Assembly: GCF_033807715.1 (NCBI RefSeq)
Contig: NC_084599.1
Coordinates: 11,079,625 to 11,143,624, forward strand
Length of the DNA stretch: 64,000 nt
Direction: 5' to 3'
Source: Cololabis saira
Lineage: Eukaryota > Chordata > Actinopteri > Beloniformes > Belonidae
Translations under genes and position numbers: made by a program
The notes under the pieces: model-generated
The model's input: the letters and a program-made list of their open reading frames with translations, nothing else
Told to the model about the DNA's origin: nothing
The model's database searches: none
In this document: one piece after another, positions 26,801 to 38,800 of the stretch
Position numbering within the stretch: the stretch's first letter is position 1
How the letters are laid out: each line of letters begins with the position of its first letter

Positions 26801-29800
26801 ATTGTCATTAAGCCTGGTGGAAGATACTCAGGTGAGGAGGCATGATACTGGCATATGTAGGAAATTGACCCTTTTTTATTTTTTTTTGTTTTGTTTCAAA
26901 CACTAGTATTAAATACCTTTTTTAGCTTTCCCTGTGCCGGTATAGTGACCGGAGTAACTCAAGAAGATTTCCACTTCAACATCATAAAAATGTCAGGAGT
27001 TGAATTGCAGGAACTTTTTGGAGGAATTTCTGTGGCCTGTTACCATCCAAATGGTCTGTGTGTTTGTGTAGCCTTCTGCTGGTGAAAAGGTTCACACTGG
27101 ACCTGATGCTTTTATTTGGATCTTGAGCTGAATGGCAGGGGGCCAGTACACTATCAGGGGGGCCTCTGTATATTAAGGAATTTATTGAGTGGTTGATTCC
27201 TTACTGGTACTTTAAACAATGTGTATGCAAGACAAACACACAAATATGCTCTGTCCCTTATCTGATGAATGTAATTTAAACACACACAGGAAAACATTTC
27301 GGAATCTCCCCAGACAGAACAGAAACTACAAACTTCCCGACTTTTTGAATTGGTATCGATTTGTTATATAAAACAGGTTATGGTACAGTTAAACTGGAGG
27401 AGCACAGAAGTCTGCCTCAATGCTTACAAAAAAAAAGGGGGGAAAGCCAATGTAAAACTATTACCGTAAAGCAATTTTATTTGTTAAGGACTAACCATGT
27501 ACAAGACAATTGAAAGTGATTTACATAACATTTTTAAAAATGGATTAAAAAGGAAGAGTTTTAAAGCACGATTAAATATGGACAGGTTAAAAAGAATAAA
27601 ACAAATCAGATCCAAGAAACGATGGTTGTCGTGCATTGTGGTTGATTACTGAGATGCAGCAGTAAATAATAAGGTTTTCAACCTCGATTTTAAATCAACA
27701 GTTTTAGCACTAATTGGAGAAAAAAAATAAAGATAAAATTCAGTATGTTTTTGGAAGCAGTGATTTAATCGTCATGATATTTCATGATATTTAATTTGTG
27801 AGTGAATGATCTCACTTGACTTAGTCAAATGAGATTTTCCATTACCCCTAGATTTGCGCAAAACCCAAATATTGAAGAAAACCTGTGATGGAACTGGCTC
27901 TAATCAAAAAAAAAAAACTCCCAAATATCAAAAAAACCTTTTATGTTTTCAGGAGGTGGTTTTTCAGGCAATTTAATAGTCCAGTTAATCGCAGAAGTGT
28001 AATGGAAACGCTTTTTGCACATTTCCACATCTCTGGCAGTGCTGGATGTGACTCAGTCGATCAGTTTTAAAGAAAACAAAATCTAGTTTCCAGCTGTTTT
28101 CGGCCTCATTAATACAGTGTAGTTGTGCTACATCACTACGCTGCCTTCATCATCTAACTAAACGGCGGTAGCAGCAATTGTAGTAATTTGTCAAAGACTA
28201 AAGATGAGATTTTGTGCATCTTCCATTTTCAGTGTTTTGAAGAGAAGTCTCGCAGTACAATGGAAACACTGACCCCATGCAGCGCCTTTATCATTTATTC
28301 AGAGTTTTGATTTTCTTTTTGCGCAAAAGTGTAATGGAAATGTGTCTGACTGAAATATATTGACAGAACAAAATATATTCTGTAAAAGAATTTGAGAATT
28401 TGTGAAGAGGAAAATTACAGTCAACATGTCTATAAGTCATATACTAGTAAAGCTTAGTGGTTCCCTAAAGTCTATGCATACTGAGATGATAACAAATGGA
28501 AAAATCTGATTACTTCTAAATGGGTTCTAAAGTAACTTTATTAGAGATTTACATTTTCTGGAGCACCCTCTACAGATTTGGTTGTTTATACATCAAGAAG
28601 ATAGTAAAGTTTGATATACAGTATTGAACATAGAATATTTAAGAATTGCACATCAACTACAGAAGAGAAAAGAGAATAATGTCTTATAGAAAATGTAATT
28701 ATTCTGGAATATTTTAAATAGTATTTTATTTTAAAATGTAATTTACTCCAAGTCTGTGTAAATTCACACTCCCCTTGTGTCTCCACATCACTCCCTCAGT
28801 TAAAAAAGTTCAGATCCGGAAACCGGCACCTGCCCTCTCTGATGTTGCCCCTTCACGGAGGACGTCACGGCCTGTCCTCATCTCTAGCAGTACACTAAAG
28901 AAAGGCACAAGTCCGCATCGACCTCTTCGTGAGCGCCTCATACACCTGTTGGCCCTCAAGCCTTACAAAAAGCCTGAGCTGATCCTGAGGTTACAGAAGG
29001 ATGGCCTCTCGCTGTTGGAAAAAGACTCCCTCGACAGCCACCTGCAACAGGTCACTCACTCATATCCAGACATTTTATCACCACGGGTATATTTATTTCG
29101 CTGCTCTGCTGCAGTTCTGTTCAAAATATTTGAACAGTCAGAGGTTTTATGATTTTTACATGACCACAATAGATTTGAAATGAACCAATCCCCATGATAT
29201 GTGATCAAAATGTGGACTTTCAGCTTTATTTTAAGAGTTTTAAGAAAAATAGGACATTTATCATTTAAAAATGATAGCCGTTTTTAAAAAAGTATTTCTT
29301 TTTTCTGAATTCAAAAATATTTGGTGAGTTGACTGAAGAGATATTAATTGGCCCGGTGCAGTTTCTTCCTTCATTACTTCTAGACAAATGTGTTTGATTA
29401 GAGATACTAATATGAAGCTCAAGGAGATATAAATGCAAGTGAAGGAAGCCATCAATACGCTAAAAAACAAATATAGATCTGAACAAGAAGAAAATGCCTT
29501 AAGTGGATGATTTCAGAATCCTTTCTTTGGTTAAGACAAAACTATTCACAATATTAACAGAAGTCGAGAATAATCTGGCAAAGGTTGCCATATCATTCTC
29601 AATATTTACAATCACGAGACACATTCATGAATGTAAGTACATGGAAAAGAAATGTAATTATATCAAGGTGGAAAAAGGGGGGAGAAAATTCAAGAACAGA
29701 AAAGGAAAGCCAGATTAAACTTTGCACAAAATCAAACATCTTTAAAAAATAGCCTCCTGTGTTCGGGAATCAGATTAAATGGTCAAATAAAACAAAGATA

Positions 29801-32800
29801 AACTTGTATTATAATGATCTTAAGGAAGGGAACAGCTCAGGATCCAAAGTATGCCGCATCATGTGTCAAAATTGGTGGGGGTTGTGCTGTGGCATAGGCC
29901 TGTCACCTGGATAAACTCATTGGTGTTTATGTGATTGCTCAAAGAAGTACCCAGATGAGTTCTGAGGTGTATCAGCCTGCTCTGCCAAATGCTACAAAGC
30001 TGACAGGATGACACTTAATAGATAGATCATTAGAATCAGAATAATCAGTAGCAGGTTATCATTTTAAAGTGTAGGCTACAATAAATTTGAAAACAAGCCT
30101 CTACAGGGCAATATAAATTAAAAGGTGATAAATAATCTTTAAAACAGAAAAGCTAAAGACTTTTTTATAAGAGAAAGAAAATAAATAGTCTGCTTCTCTG
30201 GCCAAGTTGGTTTTTCTGAGTACGGCTCGATTAAAGCAAGCTTTTCATGTACTTAAGACAAAACTGAAAGCATCTCCAGGTGGCAAACTTTGCGACATAC
30301 ATGGGTGCCAGAGTTGATTCACTGACTGCAAACGATTATACCCAACTATTTAAAAAAAAAATGTGGTTATATCTGCCATTATGTCACTTTGTTCCCTGAA
30401 AATGAAGGTACTTGGATTACATTTTGGTTGATTTTCATTTATTTATTTTCCCCAAAATTCATTTAAATCATATGTCATTGTCCATTAATATGTGTGGACC
30501 TAAATGCATATGAAATGGTTCATTTAGCCATCAAACTATCTGATAGACATTAGTTGGTGTACTTTCCAGACTAATATAAGCTGTTACTTTTTTTTTTACA
30601 TGCTTCGAGCCATGTGGCTTTAACAACGATGCAGCCAATACATTTAGCGTCGCCGACACCTGCGGCTTATAAACAAGTGTCACTTATATGTACATAAGCT
30701 GTTTTTCTTTTTAGATTTAGTGGGTGCGGCTTATATTCGGGTGCGCTTAATAGTCTGGATATTACGGTTATTGACTCCCCCATGGTTCATTTTCCTTTTC
30801 TAGGTTGCTAACCTGTCTGGGAGGGAAAACACCTTCATATTGAAGGACTTTATATATAAGGACATCCAGAAGGATTGGCCAGGGTACACAGAGGGAGACC
30901 AGCAGCTTGTCAAGAGAATTCTTTGCAGGTATGTCGGACAAAGTGTGCATGTGTGTGTACAGGAGACAAATGTATGTATCCCTCCTCAAATGTTTCTCCT
31001 GCTGAATTTCAAGCATTGTCTGCTTGAGCTGCCATCCCTTTTCCCACTGGAAAGGGGAAAAAAAAGTTTCTCAGAATCTGGAGCACTACGGAAAGGCAAG
31101 CTCTGTAGGAGCTATATTTAGATCAGTGTGCAATGTTCACTACATGCTGTAGTTTCTCTTTATATAACAGACTTAACTTCACAATCATAAATGGAATTCT
31201 TAACTCTAAAGGCAGTTGTTACAATAACATTGACTGACCAGAAGAGTTGTTTTATGTAATGCACTGTAAAGGTCTTGCAAAATATATTGCGTAATGCAGC
31301 TGAAATGTCCAGTGTTTATTGGCACTTTTTATAAACATGTTTTTGGGTCTACAGTACATCGTACTGTTTTTTTCCCCTCTCTCTAAAAGGCATGTGTAGT
31401 ATGTATTTTTTTTTCCCTACTTGCTTGACACAAAAAGGGCCTTCACTAAATGACATAAGCCAAATGTGCTTTCTAGTAGTATCGTCAATTGAGTTGGTTT
31501 TACAAGCCAGTATTTATTTATTAAAGAACTGTTAAATTTTACATGGATTTATAGTTTTCTTGTTATAGATGCTTGTACTTTGTTTCTAAATGAGTATATA
31601 TGTACACACACCTTTTATTTGTATCTTTTCTAACTGTACTTTGAGCTCTGTTTGTGACTAACAACCAAAGCCTCCCACCTAATACCACCTCCCCCTCCCT
31701 GGTTCCTCCAGAGTTTTGAGCTAATGCAGTCAGTCACGCAGGAGCAACAGAGCAACATGACTGGAACGCACATGATGCAACGGTGTTCCAGCACATGCTG
31801 ATCTGTGTGTGAGGTGGCACTCGTCCCAGGTTCAGCCATATCAGTCTACTTCCCATCTGACTTGTAGCTACTGCCTGTCTGACTGTCCACACCATAAACA
31901 CACACGCACAACCTTATTTGACAGGCTGTGGCATTAACAAGACTTATTTTCTGCCCTATTGTCCCCCTGCAAATATTGTCAACAGTTGAAGCAGTGTTAT
32001 CTCGATATAAAATGTATCTTTTACATTTTCATCCCAAAATATATTTTTTGTTTGTTATGGTCCATTTGTGTGTATGGGTTGCCTCTTTATCAGATTTTGC
32101 ACTGTTTAAGTAAGCAGCTTCGGCAATTACTTCTCAACCATTGTTTTATCTGTAAGGCATAAATTAAAACTCATCAAAGGTAAAATGAATCTAAGACACT
32201 TTGTCTTGACTGCCCATTTGTTTATTGGCACAGATCTTTGTCTAGCTGCTCTTGTACGGCAGATTAATTTGTTACATAATGAGGCCTCTATTCATACATG
32301 GTAGTGTAGTGGTTAGCTGAACGAGACTACAGATGAGCATCCTCAACTCTGTGTATATGTGACAGTCTCTTGAGTTACTTGAGGGGGTGGTGGGAGATGA
32401 GTTGTGCATTCCCTGTTCCTGTGAACAATAATGCAGTCAGTGTTTACATAATCTCATAGGTAAACTGGCTAAAGACATCCAATTTCAAGCTGAATGCAGT
32501 CCCACATTCTCTCGCTCTCGCTTTCTTTGTTACTGCAGTGCCGTCCCATTGTCTCACCTGTATTTGACAAACTGTCACAATTAAGCTATTAAATGAATGT
32601 GCAACACTGTCTGAAATTACAAATAGTTATTTATATTTAAATTATTTTTTTTGAAACATTGCAAATGAAGTAATTGAACTGCCTTATCTATCTATGACAC
32701 AATGCTGCTCTATTAAATACTTCCCCTCTTCATTGCCGTCATATGCCCCTTTTGCACTAGTCCCGCTTCACCTCGGTTCTACCCGCCACGGCCCCGTTTT

Positions 32801-35800
32801 GCCCTTTCGCACTAGGGCTGAGACGGGTAGAGCCGCTCCAAGCAGATACTATTTCTGTAACCATTCTAGCGAGGTTCTATGAGGGCTGAGCCGGGACTAT
32901 TTCTGAGGTCACCACCCTCCTCGCCACCGATTGGTCGGGGAGCGGGGCCGTCATCAAACTACAGGCCACTGATTGGTCGGGGGCGGGGCCGTCAAACGTT
33001 TGAATCAGGAAGCGGGAGTCAGCGCGAGGCGACTCGCGGCGATTTTATTATACAGCACAAACGTCTGTTTGGTGATCCAACTCTGAGGTGCAGATGTTCA
33101 TAAACCTGGTGGCTGTCGAGAAAATTAAAAAAGGGATGTAGACGGGCTCCCCAACCCCCCAACTTCTCATCTGGCTGTGCAAAAACACACGGGTGGAGCC
33201 GCGCCGAGCCGGGCTGGGGCAAGACTAGTGGAAAAGTGCCATTAGCTACCCATGACTCAGCTTCACAAAGCAGCTGCAACTTATCTTTTAAGTCATTTAC
33301 ATGTGATTTACTTGTCATTGAAGAAATGGCAGCAGCACAGCTTTCCACTTATTTTTTTTTTCTTGAATTACAGCGTTTTCATGGGTTAAGGATATAAACT
33401 TTCAAATAAATCTTGTTACTGGTTGAATGCCAAATGTTTGGTCAAGCACTTAAAGTGAATCAAAGTGTGTGGGGTCTATTTGAGGCCTCCACTGCTGCTT
33501 TGGTGATAATACAAACACCATAAAACCTTACCAGTCGTTGAATTGATCAAGTAATATTTCTTACATTGCTAGTGTCTATGCTTTTATCGTATGCATGCTT
33601 TGTAACAAACTTCTAATAATCATTTCTGTTTATGCTTGCACGCCTGCTCCTAGGAAACAACCCCAGAGCGGCTCTGCACCTCCACCCGAGAGTCCCCCGA
33701 AAGAGTCTGCTGGTAGTTCTCCATCTCAGGTGAGCCTCCCCTTCACTCTTCCAGCCTTCACTTTCACACTCACTTCTTCGCCGAGGCTGACAGTCTTCTA
33801 ACTGCCTTTGCTGTTGTACAAAATGAACTGTGCAGCAACTTCTCTCTTATTTCTGTTAAGTGGAACTGGGTCAGTCTGATTCTCACAAAAGATGTGGACT
33901 GAATTAAGACTAAATAAACTAAAAAAATCAAAAATAAACAGTTATTGTAGTTTTAGAAAATACTTCTAAACAGTAGATACTATATGATGAAAAAAGGATC
34001 TGCACGGCTTCTGGTCGTGTCTGTAAATGGTGTTTGTCCGTGTGTGCAGGCTTCCTTATTATTCCTACAGTCTTGTAGTATTTTTCCACCAGGGTTTTCT
34101 GATATTTTCCTGCAGTGCATGTCTGCGTAACTGGTTTCAGTTGACCTGTATTGCTTACTAATGGTTGTCAGGAGCGTTTCATGACCTCGTGGTGTACACC
34201 TTCCATTATCTAAAGGGACGAGAAGCTACTCACTTACATTAATAGCTTCTTCTCATGGCTTGTTTTTGCCTTATACCCTTACAGTATGGGCCATCTGTTT
34301 GCTCCATCCCACAGTAACCCCAACACACTCACGACAACATAACCTTAGACACACTTTTAGATAGCTCCATGTCAACTTTAGACCAGAGAGGGATAAACCA
34401 TAGTTGGACAGTGACCCTGTTTTTAAAGTTGATTGAATCTACAAGTCGTAACAGCAGCTTTAATTTTTAGTCACCCTTCATCATCTTGTCATTTGAATAA
34501 ACATAGCTACCATGTAAGACGATCACAGAGCAGTCCTGTAAAAATAAAATCAACTTGTTGTGTAGAGTGCCACAGATCCAGCCTCACTCTGAACTCTGTA
34601 CTCTTAAAATGTAAATCAATGGACAGAGACGATACTAAATGAAATTCCGAGTTAGAATCACACACCCGGATAATGTGCATGTGTTTCATTTTTTTCCAAA
34701 CAAAAAGTACATCAGGGGCCCCGTATAGCTCAGTTGCTTGAGCGGGCTCAGCATATACAGACGCTATCACCCTCGTGCAGGTGGTGCAGGTTTGAATCCT
34801 GCCCCGTAGCTCTTTTCTGCTGTCTTTCCCCCTCTGTCTACCAAAGTTTCCCATCTAGCCACTTTCAAAATAAAGGCCACCAGAACCACAAAAGCAAATC
34901 TAAAAAAAAAATGTTTTAAGTACTACAGTGCACACACAATGTATAAATTACTTTTTCAACAATCATCAATTTAAGAGCATATAAATTATTTGTCAGATGT
35001 TTTGTTTGCGATTATAATAACCAAAAAGGTCTAGTGCTAACAAACTAAAACAAGGAATATCACCACCTTCTGTAGCAGAATTAGACATATTTCAGAATTA
35101 GAAGTACAATAGTTTATTTTTAGCCGGGGGACTGCCAATGGAAACTAGCTCTGTAGCTAAAATTGGGTGCATTTGCATTTTTAATTCTAAATGTATATGA
35201 ATGTACACTGTCCCTTCCCAAATAAACTGAATTGAATTGAATTGAATTGAATAGTTGAACTAATGACTGTTTTTAACATTAATTCAAGTTCACTTTGCAT
35301 TTAGATGTATTTGCTGGTTTTGACTGTTGTTTCACACCAAAAGTCCTCATCTTAGGGTAGAGCATATTAAATGCTTGGGGCTGCCACTCGCAAAGATTTA
35401 AATGTAGGTGTGGTCAAACAAAGTCTGTCTGTAATGTAATCTCTAGGATTGTGAAAAGTTGGCACAGCCATAACGTGCCTCAGAATCTGTCTTCTCAGTA
35501 GCACAATGTGCTCTTCCTCCCGTTATTGTGTTTGCTGTGTCGAGTCTTAGCGTGTGCTAATATAACTGCTGTTGTTTTTCTACCAGAAACGGCCGGCTGC
35601 TGACTTCATCGACCCTCTTGCCAACAAAAAACCCCGGATATCGCACCTCGCCGCTAAGGCTGCAACAACTACAGTGAATGGCAAACTCAGCTCTTCCAAT
35701 GGGAGAGGAGAGGCAGGTGGAGCGCAGACGGGAGCAGCAGTGTCCGTGTCCGAAGGAGGCACCACATCCAGCTCCCAGCACCTTCCTGTGCTGGACATCC

Positions 35801-38800
35801 CTCGTCCTTTCGAAGCACTGTCGGACGTCAGCAATGACTCCAGCCACAACGGGCGCGACTGCGACTCTCAGGAAATAGCAGTATCCGAGAGGCTCAGTCA
35901 ACCCCCTTCGCTCTTCTCTGCGCCAACAGTCGCCTTTGCACCTCCTAGCATCAGCATGTCATCCCCCGGGCATTCAGTCCTGGAGCCCCTACAGGACAAG
36001 AGTTCCTCGTCTTTGAACAACAAGTCCAGAAAGAAATCAAAAAAGCATAAAGACAAGGAGAGGAGCAAGGACAAGGAAAAAGCAAGAGAAAAGGAGAAGG
36101 CAAAGAAGAACCGTGAGGAGCATGTGCCTGAGCCTGACAGAGCCTGTGAGATGAGCCTAGGGAACTTCAAAGGCAACATTATTCCACTTAAAAGCACAAG
36201 TGAGCATTACACACATACACACACAGCCACAAAGCATTGGATTAGAGATTTTCTCAATATAAGTACCACTTAATATGTTAATGGACTAGTCATCTGTGTG
36301 TTGGCATGTATCTTGTGACCAGCATTTCTTGCCGAGGAAAGTGAGACCCCTGCTGTTGAGTTTATGTTTTGATTAACTTGACTATTAACCAATGAGTTCA
36401 GCTCGCAATTAGCATTATTAGAGGGACCCCATATTAAAATCCATAATAATAATAATAATGGTGATATACAAAAGACATATGACGTTACCATTTGAACCAT
36501 GTCAGGCTTTATTCAGCGATCCCATATAGTTAACACATTCAGATACATTAGATTTTCTAATTGTGAGCTTGTTTCAGATCTGAACGGAATGTGCAACAAT
36601 ACCAGTATTCCTTCATCATCTCCTGAGGTGGCAGACTATTTATTGTAAGTATTAAAGGTTGGCCCTCAGTAGACTCTCTAAAGCTGTGGTGGCAAAGAGT
36701 TTGAATTGCCCTTAAATGAATTTGATGATGAGCTTTTCTCCCATTTTGAAACATGCCTTGACTGGTGACGCACCAGTGCAGACATGACGAGACAGGAGGT
36801 AAAGAAATTAATAACAGGTGTAAGCCAGTGTTCTGAAAACATGTGATTACTCATTTTTGCCCACACAGCCAACAGTTGCAGTTGCGGCTGGTACACAGCT
36901 CCCCCATTTCTGCAATTTACACCAAAAATTATACTCTTCCTAAGTCAGATGTCAGCCAGATTTGGACACAGAAACATGACTTGTATATTTGTAGTTTCAG
37001 TGTACGTTACAATTTCTGAGAAAATTATTGTGGTAGAGAATATAGGACTGAAGTTATAGTTTTATGCAGTCATGGCATGTGCTGTGCTGCTGGCGAGCTG
37101 TGCCAGGCTTTTAAAAAACCTGGAAGAAATAGATGCAGCTCTTCAGAGTGCACCCTGAAAGATATCGGTGACAATGCTCAACCTTTGGTGTATGTTAGAT
37201 TTATCACACACAGAGTAAAGATGTAATTCCTTACATCTCAGGTGTTTCATTACATGCATAACACACTAGAAGTGAAGCCATATGCTTGGTCTTTGTCAAT
37301 GATGGAGCGCCCTCCATGAAAGGAAAGGAAAAAGCTTAACCTTAACTTCTCCTATCAGAGTATCATCTGTCAGTTTTATTGCTTCACATTCTGAGTGTGC
37401 AGATATTTAAAATACGGCATTGTATGTTTTCCTAGGGCCTCTTCAAAAAACCAGCATTGCCTACCTCAAATATTCCTGATTCCTTTACTTCAGTGTGAGA
37501 TGGCTGAGCAAAGGCAAAGTACTGTCACGAGCTCTTGGAGTTGAAATTACAATGTTTCTGGCAAATCAACAAAATCACAATACCATAGAATTTCCTTAGT
37601 TTAGGGTAACATGAGAGGAAAGTGGATACTAACTATAACCTTTGTAGTTTGTCAGTTTTGAAATTAAAGAACAACCCTGTGTGATTTTGATAGCAGCTTT
37701 CCAGTAGAGCTAGTTGGACATCCTCAAAGTGCATCTCCAAGGGGACTCTACAGAGTCCCAGCACTGATGCAAAGTCAGAGTGAGAACGATGTTTCGTCTC
37801 ATGTGGAGTTCGTAATTTTGACAAATTCAGCCTTGGAGAGAAGCTCCTTCATTGTCATGAATTTCATTACATTTTCACTGGAGACTAAACGGGTCTATGG
37901 GTGGGGAGATGTAGATCTCTATAAGCTGAACTTTTTGATATGTAAGCATACGTTCCATTGAGAACAGTGAACTTGCCACGTTCTGGTATGTTTCTGGATT
38001 TACCAGAGCGGCGCTTGGCATCTTGACCATGTTTGGCTCTCTAAATCAGCATTCTCCACAGTTAATGTTATTCAGGCAAAATATTGGTCAAGAATGGCCA
38101 ACGAACATTTCCAAACGCCTATTGGAGAATAGCACTGACCCTGTTAAGCAGGGGTGTAACGATACACTCATCTCACGATACGGTACGATACACGATATTG
38201 AGGTCACGATAACGATACGATATTATAGCAGTATTTTTTTAACAACCTTGCATGAGGAACATATGACTTGAAAAAAAATTGTATTTTATTTGAAAGACAC
38301 AAAATACAAAACAATGCTGTGCATTTGCCCTATTGTTACAGTTTGTAATGCTTTATAACTGTTTAAGTTTTAAAGAGAAAGCCAGGCCAACCATTTTCCA
38401 CAAACTGAACTAAAAGTAAATGTCAGGTTTGCATTATGCATCTTTAGTTTCATACAAGTACAAATATTTTGCCACAAACTGAATAGTTTCTCTCATGTAT
38501 GATTTGACTTTTTTCTTTTCCAGAAACAACTAAAATTAAATAAATAAATAGAAGTAAATAAATACATACAATTTTACATCATAAAAAAGATTGATTCATG
38601 CTCATCTTATAAGTGTAAGAGGAGATTTATTTTTGTTAAGAAGGTTATTTGGGTAATTCAGGGTTCATTATTTTATAAATATATTCTTTATATTCTGATG
38701 TAAATCAGGGACTATAATGACACTAGTCAGTTTATCTGTAGTGATTGGTCTGTTTTAGATTGGGCGGAGTGATACGCCACAGTACGGCACTAGGTGCTGT

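Larger units (their letters stand above)
33730..35586. other. ell intron 7
   Basis: It contains a tRNA-like SINE (34716-34912) and a LINE 3' tail (about 35115-35255). The rest is unrecognised. Confidence 0.5.

Noticed and set aside
34716..34812. A functional tRNA gene
   Set aside because: Box A- and B-like strings are present, but the spacing is too long and the acceptor stem does not form. SINE body and tail sequence follow directly.
35557..35901. Minus-strand frames across ell exon 8
   Set aside because: Shadows of a genuine GC-richer coding exon on the other strand.
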